Positions 1 through 10,542 are shown, counted from the stretch's first letter. The stretch: 64,000 nt of DNA from Rhynchopus euleeides (GCA_963210315.1 OY723316.1:682001-746000), one strand, 5' to 3'. Numbers and translations: made by a program. The notes: generated by a model from the sequence alone, not told the origin.

Positions 1-1427
1 TGGCTACACTCCCCGCCAACCTCCAAGCGCTGTCGACGCAGCTGGAGGAGGGGGTAGCGGCTGGCCACCGCTACAAGTACAACGCGCCACCCGACGTCGA
101 GGGCGCGGGCTTGCCGGCCCCCGTGGCAGCGGCTCTGGGGAAGTCGGCATGGTGCCCCTTCCGGTCACTGCAGGCGACGTTTGTCGAGCTGGTGTCCGAA
201 TGCCAGGAGGAGGAGGTACCCCCGGAGTTCCTGACGACGCAGCTGCAGGCCCTGTGCGGGGATGGATTGCCCGATGTGGGCAAGTGGGTGGCCGTCAGGG
301 TGCTGGCGGCCATCCACCTGGTGAAGAACTCCGCCGAGGCAGGGGCCGACTCCACCGCGATCCCCCTCAACAAGTCGGTCAGCCACGCGCAGGCTGAGGA
401 TGCACATCGTCAGACGCCGCACGCCACCGCAGGGGAAGGGGAGGTGCCAGCCCCTGCTGCCATGAAAGGGTGGCAGCTCAGCGAGCAGGCGTCTGGGTTG
501 ATGGGGCAAGTGGTGGTCCTCTCCGCAGCTCCTCCCGGGACTCACGCCGTCAAGCGGTACGCAGGGAAGCTGATGGCTGCGGGGAGTTCGTGCATTCTGC
601 TGCGGTCGTCGTGCTACAACCACGCTGAGGGTTGTGAAGCGCACCAGGGTCCCGACGAGCTGTGGGAGGTTCCAGCAGCGGGCTGGACGTACAGCCGCTT
701 GGTGTCACTTGCGGTGCACCAAACGGAGGCTGCACGCGCGGCGATGGGCCAGATGGAGGGGCAGGCCAGGAAGGCGGTCGAGGAGCGCGACGCGAAGGTG
801 TCCCAGCTCGAGCAGGAGCTGGTTGCGTTGCGGAGGGAGATGCGCGCAACCGCCGCGCTCAAGGACGAGGAGCTGGCGGCAGCTCGGAGGGAGGGGGCGC
901 CGGCTCCCGCAGCGAGCAGCAGCCAGCCGCTGGACGCGATGCGGGTGGACACGGGGAAGGCGGCTGAGGCCCCCTCCCCACCCTCATTTAAGCACCCCGC
1001 CACCGCCGCCGACGTCAAGGCCTGGAGGAAGGACATCCTCACCGACCACCAGCTCCTGCTCATGCAGCTGGAGGGCCGGTTGCTGTCGGGGCTCCAGCAT
1101 CTTCCGGGAGGGAAGACGCTGGACGACATGTTTGGGATGTTGCGGCTGTGGGTGCTCGCGTGTTCGTGGATGCCGGAGTGGATCGACACACCCCAACATG
1201 AGCTCGGAAATGTCTTGTTCCGCCACGTGTTAATACAACACGAATTTGTGCGGAACAAGGTTCCTCGTCGGGACCTCGAGCGGAAGCTGGCGGCGGCGGA
1301 CTGCGAGGTCCACGAGGTGACCCGGGTCGCGGCGACGGTGCGGCCCCCCCCGGCGAGACAGCCCTCGGGTCGTGGGGGGAAAGGTGGTTTTTCGGGAAAC
1401 GGCCGGGCCGGGAAGGGGCACAAGTGA
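1..1427 (+). CDS. Gag-like ORF1 of the retrotransposon (5' partial)
   Basis: The reading frame beginning at base 3 is open from the window edge to the TGA at 1425-1427, so the start codon lies outside. The protein has no zinc knuckle. It contains a charged alpha-helical stretch (about nt 715-900, rich in Glu, Arg, Lys and Ala) that looks like a coiled coil for self-assembly. It ends in a basic Gly/Arg/Lys-rich tail (nt about 1350-1424) of the type that binds nucleic acid. Position upstream of recombinase and RT, and this composition, support a Gag role (particle formation with element RNA). No sequence-level family recognition is claimed; the assignment rests on context. Confidence 0.7.
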   Translation, partial: ATLPANLQALSTQLEEGVAAGHRYKYNAPPDVEGAGLPAPVAAALGKSAWCPFRSLQATFVELVSECQEEEVPPEFLTTQLQALCGDGLPDVGKWVAVRVLAAIHLVKNSAEAGADSTAIPLNKSVSHAQAEDAHRQTPHATAGEGEVPAPAAMKGWQLSEQASGLMGQVVVLSAAPPGTHAVKRYAGKLMAAGSSCILLRSSCYNHAEGCEAHQGPDELWEVPAAGWTYSRLVSLAVHQTEAARAAMGQMEGQARKAVEERDAKVSQLEQELVALRREMRATAALKDEELAAARREGAPAPAASSSQPLDAMRVDTGKAAEAPSPPSFKHPATAADVKAWRKDILTDHQLLLMQLEGRLLSGLQHLPGGKTLDDMFGMLRLWVLACSWMPEWIDTPQHELGNVLFRHVLIQHEFVRNKVPRRDLERKLAAADCEVHEVTRVAATVRPPPARQPSGRGGKGGFSGNGRAGKGHK

Positions 1428-1485
1428 CTACTTCTTTCCCGGCCTCAACTACATCGTCAGTCAAGCAATTTCCCCGTTATTTCTC

Positions 1486-1545
1486 TCCGGAATCCTTTCC
1501 CCACAACCCCTCTCCCTTCCCATCCCCTCTCCCCCCCCAAAACAC
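1486..1545 (+). promoter_or_regulatory. Polypyrimidine-rich spacer between ORF1 and recombinase ORF
   Basis: About 60 bases, almost all C and T, lie between the Gag stop and the recombinase start, followed by AG dinucleotides near 1555. In euglenozoans such a tract followed by AG marks a trans-splice acceptor, which would let the second ORF be translated from its own capped RNA. It could equally be simple low-complexity spacer. Confidence 0.25.
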
Positions 1546-1605
1546 GTGTACGAGTGTCGCACAACTTCGCCTGCGGCAGGCGACGGATCCGGGCGGCCTA
1601 CTTCA

Positions 1606-2550
1606 ATGATCGGAGGTATGGTGCTGGACCTCGTGCAGGCCCGGCTGGGAGCCATCCGCCACCGGACCGTCGGGGAGCACTCGGTGGACGAGGACGACGC
1701 GGAGGCGCGGGTGCGAGGTGTTGTGGCGAACATGTGGGCGAAGACGACGGTGCAGAACCGGCAGAGCCTGTGGTCCCGCATGTTGAGGTGGATGGATCAG
1801 GTGGACCGCACCCTGTCAGCGGACACGGCGGTGCTTTTTGTGGCGGCGACAGGTGTAAAACCGCAGGGGCAGCTGTCCTACACCAAGACGCTGTCGGGGA
1901 CGTTCAGGCACCTGGGACTCCCCAACCAGCCCCTGCTCTCGTACGCCTCGGCGCTGCGGGCCGTGGGGGCGGCGGTGCCGATCCACCAGGCCGACCCCAT
2001 CCCGCGGGAGACCTTGCTGGCGTGGGCGTATCTGCAGCCCCCGACCCTCAAGCTGGCGTGCCTCCTGGCGTGGAAGACGGCTTCGAGGTGGGGAGATGTG
2101 ATTGCCCTGACGTCGTCACAGGTGCTGGAGTGCTCCGGGTCCGAGGTGATATTGGACTGGGGGAGGAGCACAAAGGGGCGCCGCCAGGACCCCTTCACGG
2201 CCGCGAAGTTCGTGGTGATCCGGGGACCGCATACGGACGTGATTGCCAGCCTGTTGGGGGCGCTGCGCCCGTTCTCCAGGATCACGGACGTGTCGACTGC
2301 GGGCTTGGATGCGCTGTGGGGGGCTTCGGCAGTGATGTGTGGGTACACCGCCCACAGCATCAAGCGGGGGGCGATCTCCCACCTGCTCGGGCTGATGTCG
2401 TCCGGGGTGGAGATTCCCCCGGCCCTGCTGGCGCGCCTGGGGAAACACGAGACGCAGTCGGATTGGTCGCGCCTCACCATCCGGTACGGAGGAAACCGGG
2501 TGGCCCTCGCCCGGGCGCTGAGGACGGGGGACGTGACGGTGCACCTCTGA
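1606..2550 (+). CDS. Tyrosine recombinase (YR) of the retrotransposon
   Basis: A 314-residue protein from the ATG at 1606. That start was chosen because the same frame upstream is low-complexity and overlaps ORF1; an alternative ATG is at 1618. Tyrosine-recombinase landmarks are visible in order: Arg161 in the motif ASRWGD, Lys190, the HSIKRGA box at residues 250-256 (His and Arg of the catalytic set), His281 after GLG/GK, and the nucleophilic Tyr294 in TIRYGG. The enzyme would join the element's circular DNA copy to the chromosome through a 3'-phosphotyrosine intermediate. Length and motif spacing fit DIRS/VIPER-type recombinases. The RT ORF starts 60 nt downstream in another frame. Confidence 0.85.
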   Translation: MIGGMVLDLVQARLGAIRHRTVGEHSVDEDDAEARVRGVVANMWAKTTVQNRQSLWSRMLRWMDQVDRTLSADTAVLFVAATGVKPQGQLSYTKTLSGTFRHLGLPNQPLLSYASALRAVGAAVPIHQADPIPRETLLAWAYLQPPTLKLACLLAWKTASRWGDVIALTSSQVLECSGSEVILDWGRSTKGRRQDPFTAAKFVVIRGPHTDVIASLLGALRPFSRITDVSTAGLDALWGASAVMCGYTAHSIKRGAISHLLGLMSSGVEIPPALLARLGKHETQSDWSRLTIRYGGNRVALARALRTGDVTVHL

Positions 2551-2609
2551 AGAGTGGTCCGTGGAGGGGGCACAGCGTCACGCGCCGGGCCAGCAAGACG
2601 CGCTTGCCG

Positions 2610-4184
2610 ATGACCGCCGAGGAGCGGGACTCCCCCCTTCACGTCACGCCCATCACCCCCATGGATGTGGATGGGCTTAGGGGGCGCATGTCGGCGAGCA
2701 GGGCACGCCGCTTCGATGAGGTGTGGAAACGGACGTTTTACCCCGACTTGGATGGGTGTGGGTCGGGTGACTGGGCCAGCGGGCGTAGTGCATTCCAAGC
2801 TGCACATGCGAGGCTGCTGGTTCAATGTGGTGTGGCGCAGCGGGCGACCGGGCCTGGGTTCATGGAAACTGTCCCCTTCACCGTGTTGGAGGAGAAGGAA
2901 TCGGGGATGCGCCAGAGGTTTATTCTCTGGACAAAACAGGCCAACGAGAGGCTTGACCGGGACGGTTATGTGGCGGACGTGCCCATCGGGCACATTTCTG
3001 AATACCTCGACGCCGTTCACGAGCCTGTGAGTTCCCTGCGGGATTTCAGAACGGGATTCTTCGCGATCGAGGTCCCTGCGGACGCGCGTTGGCTGTTCCG
3101 GTTCCAGGCGGATGACGGCTCCTGGTACGAGTTGTCGCGCCTCCCCATGGGACACTGTTGCGCGCCTGAGCTGATGCACTCCCTGGCAGGGGTGATGGCC
3201 GGCGACCCGGCGTACGTCAGAGAGGAGCTGGTGGTGCGCGGCGTCATGACCCATGTGTGGATCGACAACATCCGCTTCTCCGGGGAAGAAGGCGCAGTGC
3301 GACGGGAGACCGCCCTCCTGGATGCGAGGGCTTTTGAATTCGGGGTGACGTGGAAGGACTCGGATTCTGAGACGGCGGCCCGTGTATACGACTTCCTTGG
3401 GGTACGCTTCGACCACACCCTCGGGACTGTTGCGGTGGCATCCCGCCTACGGCAGAAACTGTGGGGCGTGGATTTTGGGTCGTGCACTGCAGGTGAGGTG
3501 GAGTCAACGCTGGGACGGCTCTTGCACTCGAGTGCCATCGCAGGCGTCTCACCAGGCCAGTTCTGGTTCGCCTTGAAATACGCGCGCAGGGTTACCAACA
3601 ACATGAATCGCGGGATCCTGCACCCTCACGACGCGGTGTCAGTTCCCCCGTCGGTGCGCGCGTCCCTCTCGAGCTGGAGGCGGGCGGTGATGGTTTCTAG
3701 AGCGCTGTGCCGAGTGGTGTCGGGGACACCGAGCGCGACTGTTTTTGTGGATGCCTCGCTCGACGGCTGGGGCGGCGTGGTAGTTAATGATGCGACGGCA
3801 GAGATTGCGATTGTCGGCGGCGCTTGGAAAGGCCAGGCGCGCGGCCTCCATATCAACCAGCTGGAAGCGCTGGCTTTTAAAAATACGATGGCTTCTGTCC
3901 CCTCTTCTTTTTCCTCTTTTTCCTTTTCTGTCTTCATTGATAACACCACCGTTTTAGGTGTGGCCCGCCGTAGGTCCTGCATAAAGAACCGAATCATAAA
4001 CGACGCGGTGGTGCAGGCTTTGGAGACGCTTCGGTCCCTCAAAGCCTCATTTTCACTTGCGTATGTTAAGTCTGCTGACAACCCTGCCGACCTTCCGTCA
4101 CGTGTCTCCAAGGCCGAGCTTTCTACACCTTCACATTTCCGTGAAGTGTCACTGGCGGTGGGGCGGTTCCTAAACAACTCCTAA
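2610..4184 (+). CDS. Reverse transcriptase-RNase H ORF of the retrotransposon
   Basis: A 524-residue protein from the ATG at 2610 (second candidate ATG at 2661). The RT half shows the palm motifs LSRLPMGHCCAPELMHSL and HVWIDNIRFSG. The latter occupies the place of the usual YxDD box, so the second aspartate is replaced by asparagine. The RNase H half keeps its carboxylates: VFVDASLDGWGG, the LEALAF glutamate, VFIDNTTVLG and a C-terminal ADNPADLPSR. The protein would copy element RNA into DNA and remove the template. No methyltransferase domain of classic DIRS is present. Whether the IDN box reduces activity or is normal for this lineage cannot be told from the sequence. Confidence 0.87.
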   Translation: MTAEERDSPLHVTPITPMDVDGLRGRMSASRARRFDEVWKRTFYPDLDGCGSGDWASGRSAFQAAHARLLVQCGVAQRATGPGFMETVPFTVLEEKESGMRQRFILWTKQANERLDRDGYVADVPIGHISEYLDAVHEPVSSLRDFRTGFFAIEVPADARWLFRFQADDGSWYELSRLPMGHCCAPELMHSLAGVMAGDPAYVREELVVRGVMTHVWIDNIRFSGEEGAVRRETALLDARAFEFGVTWKDSDSETAARVYDFLGVRFDHTLGTVAVASRLRQKLWGVDFGSCTAGEVESTLGRLLHSSAIAGVSPGQFWFALKYARRVTNNMNRGILHPHDAVSVPPSVRASLSSWRRAVMVSRALCRVVSGTPSATVFVDASLDGWGGVVVNDATAEIAIVGGAWKGQARGLHINQLEALAFKNTMASVPSSFSSFSFSVFIDNTTVLGVARRRSCIKNRIINDAVVQALETLRSLKASFSLAYVKSADNPADLPSRVSKAELSTPSHFREVSLAVGRFLNNS

Positions 4185-4204
4185 CTTGCGACGGGGCTGG
4201 CGGA

Positions 4205-4356
4205 GAGGCCTCGTGGCTGTGACACCACAGCCCGGGGCTAACCCCGCTAGTAAGTACAAGTAGGATGAACCTCCCGATAACCCCTCCCTTTGTTCTTTAT
4301 ACGAGGTTTTGTGAGCGTCTATGCACACCGCCAAGCTCTTGCGACCAAGCCAATTC
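4205..4356 (+). repeat. Split direct repeat B1 of the YR retrotransposon
   Basis: This 152-bp block is repeated at 4699-4850 with no difference I can see. It begins with GAGGCCTCGTGG and ends with GCCAATTC. It contains two short hairpins, GGCTGT/ACAGCC and CGGGGC/ACCCCG. Confidence 0.85.
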
Positions 4357-4698
4357 TCGGAGTGTTTAGCTAAGGGAATCGGCAGGAGTTTGGAGCCAAG
4401 GCGGTGACCGGGTGTGTCTCCGGTTTGATTTGTTGACTTCTACTTTCTTAGAATCCACACATCCTCTGAATTAGGTTACACTAACCCGCGCTCGCTTCGC
4501 CTCTCGCTTTTCGTTCTTCTTTTCCCGCCCTGGTACCCACCCTTTTGTGGTGCCTCTGCTTTTCCTGTAAGTGCACCTTTTCTGCTACTTTTTCCTTGAT
4601 GGTTGGGGTCTCTGCGCCCCCTTAACTTCTCGCCTTTTGCTTGTTTTTCACACATAGTTGGATGGGCACGTGGTGCCTTCCCTCCCACCTTCCCTCCT
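4357..4698 (+). repeat. Putative A2 segment of the split direct repeat
   Basis: These 342 bases lie between the two B repeats and hold no convincing ORF. In PAT-type elements this segment duplicates the sequence upstream of ORF1 (A1), which here falls outside the window, so the prediction is not tested. Confidence 0.6.
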
Positions 4699-4850
4699 GA
4701 GGCCTCGTGGCTGTGACACCACAGCCCGGGGCTAACCCCGCTAGTAAGTACAAGTAGGATGAACCTCCCGATAACCCCTCCCTTTGTTCTTTATACGAGG
4801 TTTTGTGAGCGTCTATGCACACCGCCAAGCTCTTGCGACCAAGCCAATTC
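4699..4850 (+). repeat. Split direct repeat B2, right end of the retrotransposon
   Basis: Second copy of the 152-bp block at 4205-4356. Similarity stops exactly at the start of the (CCCA)n tract, which marks the probable right boundary of the element. Confidence 0.85.
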
Positions 4851-4896
4851 CCACCCACCCACCCACCCACCCACCCACCCACCCACCCACCCACCC
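4851..4896. repeat. (CCCA)n microsatellite
   Basis: About eleven CCCA units directly follow the retrotransposon end. The tract may be part of the insertion target. Confidence 0.95.
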
Positions 4897-6450
4897 GGTG
4901 AACTCCCGCTGCGGTCTCCACGCTCCACACGACGATACTATAGGTCGACCTGGAGACGGCGCACGCAGCTGCGAGCCTTTGGGTTCCCCCCCCACCCTAC
5001 CCCTCTCGCCCGCCTCCCATGCCAGGTGGTCTGCACAGCGTGTGGAGTGTCGTGGCTTCCAAGATTCTTTTTGAGCTGTTTTTGAACATGATCCAGAGCA
5101 GCTGTTTTTGTCTTTGAACTTACCGAACACCCCTCCTCTCCCCACCCACCCATCGGAGAAAGAAGAACACACCCGGGGCTTGCTGCAAATGCAACCAAAA
5201 CTGGTAGATCCCTGTGACATCCTCCGGCCTTTCTGAGTCTGGACCTGTCAGAAGGGGGAGGGGGGTGTCTCGAGAAGAGGGCCCCATTCACACTCCGAAA
5301 AAAAGGCGGGTGTGTTTACCGCAGCCCTTTTTTTTTACTGCAACAGGGGGCTCCTGTCCAGTGTCAAAATTACAGGTTGTTCGCCCCGGCTTGCTTTTTT
5401 TGTCCTGTTGAAATTGAATGCAACAAGAGTACAGAATGCCCCACCCATGACACACACCCCATGCATCGTCTCCCGCCCCGGCTACAGCTGCCACTGCCTT
5501 TCTCTTGCGAAATACCCTCCACCTCCCCTTTGGCTGTGCCACTCACTCGGCACACCCCACTCCCCCCCCCACACCACTGTTATTCATGACACTTCACTGC
5601 CAACGCATCGAACAGAGCTGCCGTTCTTCCCTGTGACCCCTTTCCCCTGCCCCTTCCCCCCTTTCTCCCCAACAGAAAAGCAACGAAACAAGTGTCAGAG
5701 GGGGGTGGGGGGTGTGTGAGTGCATGTGCGTGAGGTGAGAGATCGGCGTGCTGACCGACAGCAGTGGAGGCATCACTTGGGTTCGCCCGGTGCGACCTGC
5801 ACTTGACTGAAAAAGAAGGACGCGTGAGTGTGTCGAGAGGTCGGCGCGCTTTACCCATGGGAATTGGTGGTGGGAAGGGCCGCGTGGCTGGGATATTTCC
5901 ACTGGGTGCTGCCGCCCTGCCCCCCCCCGCCAGACGTCGCAACCACACTGGGGCTTGCAAAAGCAAAAGCTGTGTATTAGTGCAAATCTGAAAGAGAAAC
6001 AAAGAGAAGAGCTGAAGGGTATTCGGCGATCGCGAGCAACACCCCCACGCGCCTGTCATGAAGCGTGGTGATGTTCTGCAAGGATCTGCACTGGCACAGT
6101 TTCCTGCGTTGTTGCACACCTCTCAAAAAAAAAGATATTCACGTGCTGTGTTGCGTGCGTGATGCATGTGTGTCCGTGCGTCTGTGTGCAAAGCCAGAGA
6201 TGGCTCCTTATAGCCGCCCCACCCCGACACCCACCCCCCACACCCCCCGACCTCCACCCACTCCTCCTCCTCCTCCTCCTCATGCACCACCCCGTCTTCT
6301 TCTTCCTCCCTCCCTCCCTGCCTGCCTGCCGCCAGGCGCTCCGGAGGGGGGGGGTGGGGAGGGGGGGGGGATCGTCTGGAGCAACAGTGGTGGGCAGGGC
6401 AGAGGCCATCTCACGGATGGAGGGGGTGGTGGTGGCGGGGGGGGGGGGGG
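4897..6450. other. Intergenic, no supported gene
   Basis: Low-complexity C-, T- and G-rich DNA without a credible ORF. Bases 6029-6130 are repeated in inverted orientation at about 14208-14310, inside intron 1 of the ankyrin gene. The right end is a G-rich stretch that becomes the target of the next element. Confidence 0.6.
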
Positions 6451-6452
6451 TA

Positions 6453-7600
6453 GGGGGGGTCAAATGCCACCCTTTTACGTCGACAAACACGATTTTTCAA
6501 AAAACCGGCGCAGAGGCCCCAGAGCCCCCGTAAACCCTCCAAACCCCCCCAGATCGGTCCGGAAACCCATCGAACCCCACTTTTCCACCATTCCGGGCAC
6601 CTCAGGTGCCCGAATTGGGGTACCTAAATTTTGTGCCACCGTTTGGTACCGTACAGTGCCACTGTGTGGGAGGTTGGAAAAGAAAATGCCCCAACACACC
6701 ACATCTGAGGGTTGCAATGCATGTTGCTTGCCAACCACGTCATCCGGTGGGTGTCAGGCGCTATGTAGGTGGCATTAGCCAGGTCTTCGATGAGTTCTGG
6801 CTTGTATATGTACCTCCCTGCCACCATGCACCGGGAGGCTGCCTGTAGGTACGGAACAAGTCCAGATGGTCGTGTGATTCCTGTGCAGCAGTGCTCCACA
6901 ACCGGGATGTGTTGACAACGACTGTTGCAACACGAGCTGTACATTCCGGGAACACACGAAGTGCGCTGTCGTGGTACCCATTGTGCCAGAATTGGTAGTT
7001 GCTGCGGTCTACTTTGCCTGGCCCAAGAGCACTGGTACTGAACGGTGCAATATGCGTGGCGAGGTGAATGCAACGGAAGGGCGCAAAGTCAATACAGCTC
7101 TCGGATGGCGGGTGGTGGTGCCACTAGTGTGTGACGTTCACTCGAGGATACAACGCATCACAATGAATCAGCAACCGTGGACCGAGTACAATACGCTCTC
7201 TGTGACTGGTGTGGGGGACAAAGGCAGTGCCTGTGCCGCAGGCAGGGAGGTACATATACAAGCCAGAACACATCGAAGACCTGGCTCATGCCACCTACAT
7301 AGCGCCTGACACCCACCGGATGACGTGGTTGGCAAGCAACATGCATTGCAACCCTCAGATGTGGTGTGTTGGGGCATTTTCTTTTCCAACCTCCCACACA
7401 GTGGCACTGTCCGGTACCAAACGGTGGCACAAAATTTAGGTACCCCAATTCGGGCACCTGAGGTGCCCGGAATGGTGGAAAAGTGGGGTTCGATGGGTTT
7501 CCGGACCGATCTGGGGGGGTTTGGAGGGTTTACGGGGGCTTTGGGGCCTCTGCGCCGGTTTTTTGAAAAATCGTGTTTGTCACCCCCATTTGACCCCCCC
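6453..7600. mobile_element. 1148-bp DNA transposon with long terminal inverted repeats, copy 1
   Basis: The ends are inverted copies starting GGGGGGGTCAAATG. The left arm is 6453-6822 and the right arm 7241-7600, about 360-370 bp each with a roughly 10-bp indel near the tips. TA dinucleotides flank both sides (6451-6452 and 7601-7602). A near-identical copy of the same length is at 52823-53970. TA duplication is typical of Tc1/mariner-like and some other DDE elements. The 420-bp centre has short open frames on both strands but no transposase I recognise, so it is probably non-autonomous. It sits in a G-rich tract. Confidence 0.88.
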
Positions 7601-7602
7601 TA

Positions 7603-7952
7603 GGGGGGGGGGGAGGGGCGACTTTTGAATGGTGTCCGCTGCAGGGGGGGGGGGTGGAGGGGGGGTGGGGGCTTGCAGGGATTGGAGGGCCCAGATGGGA
7701 GGGGGGGGGGGGGGAGCACAGGGGCCTGGGCCTGCCAGGGCAGTGGGGTTGCTGCTTTTTGTGTTGCCGTGCTGCCAAGCTGGGGCCGGAAGCCCGCTCC
7801 CCCCCCCTCCGACTCCGCCTGCCCGCCTCCGGGCGGAACCTCGCATAGCGATGTGCGTGAGTGTCGCTTTGAGGAGGAGCTCGAAGACGGGTTCCCACCC
7901 ACGCATCCCTCACGCCAGGTTATCCGTTCTTGTGGCTGCTGCCGGCCCTCCA
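7603..7952. other. G-rich low-complexity spacer
   Basis: Runs of G to the right of the transposon, then a short unique stretch. From about 7897 onward it matches 35888 onward, the left edge of a segmental duplication carrying the receptor gene. Confidence 0.6.
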
Positions 7953-10542
7953 ATGGGGAGCGGCTGGTGCTGGGTGGCAGGGGCGGTGTTCGCTTCGCTC
8001 CTGTGCGGGGTGGGTGGACAGGAGGCTGCCATCGATGTGAACGTGCCCTTCCCCAACGAGCTCCTGGGCGAGCACATCGCCCTGATCGCAGTCCCGCTGG
8101 CGGTTATGGGTGCTGCCATATGCTGTGCCGTCGTCATCGCCTGTGCACGCACCCTGAAGCTGACGGGGGTGCTGGTGCTGGGCGTGTGGCTGGCCTTGCT
8201 GTCCGTCGGTATCGTGTCGTGGTACGTCACCTACAACACGTCACGCGACCTGCTGATCGAGCGTGCCGCTCACACGCTCTCAACGTATCCGCAACCTGGC
8301 CTGAGCCACACACGTCGCTGCACGCCGTCCTGTCGCCGGTTGCAGGCCGCACCAGTTCCATTTCAGTGCTGATGATGACGACAGAGAGAGGAGACGTGTG
8401 TTTCAGTCTGACGGGGTGTACGTCGACACGCACTACGCCACGGTGCCTCCCTTCGGCGACGTCAGCGTGCTTCCTCCTTGGGCAGTGTGCCTCCCCAGAG
8501 ACTGGGGTCCACCCATGAGTCGTCCCCACAAGAACTGCACCGTGGAGGCAACACCAGCAGCATGTGCGAACGAGTCGTCCTACGCATCGACGTACTGCAG
8601 TGCGTCGTGTGGGTTCCCAGCTTTGTCCAGAGTGAACTGCAGGGGCCAGACAGTTGCATTTCAGACCATAGAAAGTGGGACCAACGCATCGGCCGGGCCT
8701 GATGTTGCGCGGGTTGCTGGGTTCGAACAAGCCACCCGTCTGCTGCCGATATTCCAAGCGGCAGGCGGATACGCACACCTGGAGCCTTGGTACCACGGCA
8801 ACCCTGAGGCAAGGTACACATTCTACTTCCAGTACAACGGGTTTGCTGCACTTGCGGTGAGTGTCGGCCTGCTGACCCTGTCTGGTGAACATTTCGGGGC
8901 TGCGTCAATGGACCTGCGCCTGGACTTCCTGAGCCAGTTCATGCGCCGGCTGCGTCCGACAGACGACAGCGTGCTGTTCCTGGTGGTCGCAGACCTGAGC
9001 CTGGCAGGCAGCAGCTTCACAACGCTGGAGCTGATGGAGGACTCAGGCATGCTGCGCTCCAACACCTTCGAGATTGCGAATGTCAAGAACTACAACAACA
9101 GCGAGTCGCGGATCCTGAAGGGGCTGCGTGCCGTGAGGTCGCAGTGGGGAACCGTGGCAGGTGCGACGACGCACAGCGCGATATTCCCCTTTGAGGGTGA
9201 CTTCACCGTGACGTACCCTGTGCAGCTGTCGCAGCTCGACATGGTGCTCGTCATCAGCGTGCCCGTTGTCGACGTGATGGGGGACGCGGACCGTGCGTCG
9301 ACCATCTCCCTCGTGATGACGGTGTGCATCAGCGTCGGGCTTGCTCTGCTGGTGGCTGGCGGGCTGAAGGTTGCGCTGCTGCCGCTCGGCCAGCTGCAGC
9401 ACGACATGTACAGCGTTGCGTGCATGCGTCTGGAGGACCACGACGATAGCTCCGTGAGTCGGCTGTCCGAGGTGCGCAGCATGCAGGAGTCCTTCAGGGT
9501 GATGGTCGCCAACCTGATCGAGTACAAGCAGTACCTCCCGCAGAGTGTGCTCCAGGACACCAGCGACGGGGAAGGGTCGACGGCCAGCGAAACCAGGACC
9601 CCGACATCGTCTCGTGGATCGGGGGGAACAGGCAAAGTTATTGAGACGTCAGCTGGTGCAGCTGAGGCGCATGCTCGGTTGGCAGAGACCAACAACCCCT
9701 GCCGTGCGCGTTGCGTCAGCCTCGTGGTGACCAACTTGGCGGGGTTTGTGCAGTTGTCAAAGACAGCATCCAACCAGGACTTGCTGGAGCTGCACGCAGC
9801 GTACCTGGATGTGCTTGTCACACTTGCGAAGGCGGGTCGTGGCATCATCGACGAGTTCATCGGAGACAAGGTGCATGTGTCGTTCAACTCGCTCGTCAAC
9901 TGCAGCGGGCACCGTAGCGCTGCCGCAACATTCCTGCTCGATGCAACGAGGTTTAAGTTTAGCGAGCAAGGCCAGAGCCAGATACAGGTGAACGCGGCAG
10001 CAGTGTCGATGAAGGCTGTGTGTGGCAACTTCGGCTGCAAGGGCCTCAAGAAGTACACCATCGTCGGTGCGTCAGGTGCGCGTGTGTGGTCCTTCGAGCG
10101 TTGGGGCAAGGCATGGGATGTGAAGGCGCTTGCTGACGAGTTCATTGCACAGGAGCTTCATGTCAACTTCTCACTCCGCAGGATTGCGAAGGTACGGTCG
10201 TCAGGCACACAGGACGACTTCCTTTACGAGGTGATAGGCGAGAAGCGTGTCAAGCAGGGCGAGTGGATGTACGAGATGCAGGACAGCACGGCCAACGACC
10301 CGCTGTCTGCCTGCAGCGACGCTGTGGAGCTTCTGTACAGGGGCAAGTTCGTCGAAGCTCACGACACTCTGAAGCCGCACGATCCTGATCGCTCGCCGCA
10401 CATCCGCCCACTGCTGCAGTGGGTCAGTGAGTGCCAAAGGTCGAACACGCCACCTGCTCCACTTCCAGTAGTGCTTGTGCCTGACGCGAAGCGTGCCTTC
10501 ACTGCCGATGATTACAGGTTGGTCCCGGGCATCCGTGCCTGA
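7953..10542 (+). pseudogene. Receptor-type degenerate nucleotide cyclase, copy 1 (disrupted)
   Basis: Near-identical to the intact copy at 35944-38652. The signal peptide and first two membrane helices are read from the ATG at 7953. A 100-bp deletion at 8277-8281, bounded in the intact copy by the 5-bp repeat CTCTC, then shifts the frame. A second deletion of about 19 bp near 8393 shifts it again; the remaining sensor, third helix and cyclase-like domain are open from about 8398 to the TGA at 10540-10542. The missing DNA has no splice-site pattern, so an intron does not explain the shifts. Some sequence polymorphism or assembly artefact remains possible. The cyclase-like domain carries the same Asn-for-Asp change as the intact copy. 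Confidence 0.85.

Larger units (their letters stand above)
1..4850 (+). mobile_element. Tyrosine-recombinase (DIRS-superfamily, VIPER/TATE-like) retrotransposon, 5' truncated by the window
   Basis: Three consecutive plus-strand ORFs encode a Gag-like protein, a tyrosine recombinase and a reverse transcriptase-RNase H. They are followed by a 152-bp repeat (4205-4356), a 342-bp spacer (4357-4698) and a second copy of the 152-bp repeat (4699-4850). That layout matches the split direct repeats (A1-ORFs-B1-A2-B2) of PAT/Ngaro/VIPER elements; A1 would lie left of the window. Integration by these elements uses a circular intermediate and the recombinase instead of a DDE integrase. The recombinase ORF preceding RT is the order described for kinetoplastid VIPER. 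All visible ORFs are open, so the copy may be recent. A (CCCA)n tract abuts its right end. Confidence 0.85.

Noticed and set aside
1878-3416. Long minus-strand ORF opposite the recombinase and RT
   Set aside because: Shadow of the plus-strand genes in GC-rich DNA; no domain is recognised.
6624-7309. Short ORFs in the 1148-bp element as a transposase
   Set aside because: They lack ATG starts or catalytic motifs and run into the inverted arms on both strands.
8282-8397. Frame changes in receptor copy 1 explained by introns
   Set aside because: The sequence is missing compared with copy 3, not added, and no GT-AG boundaries occur there.
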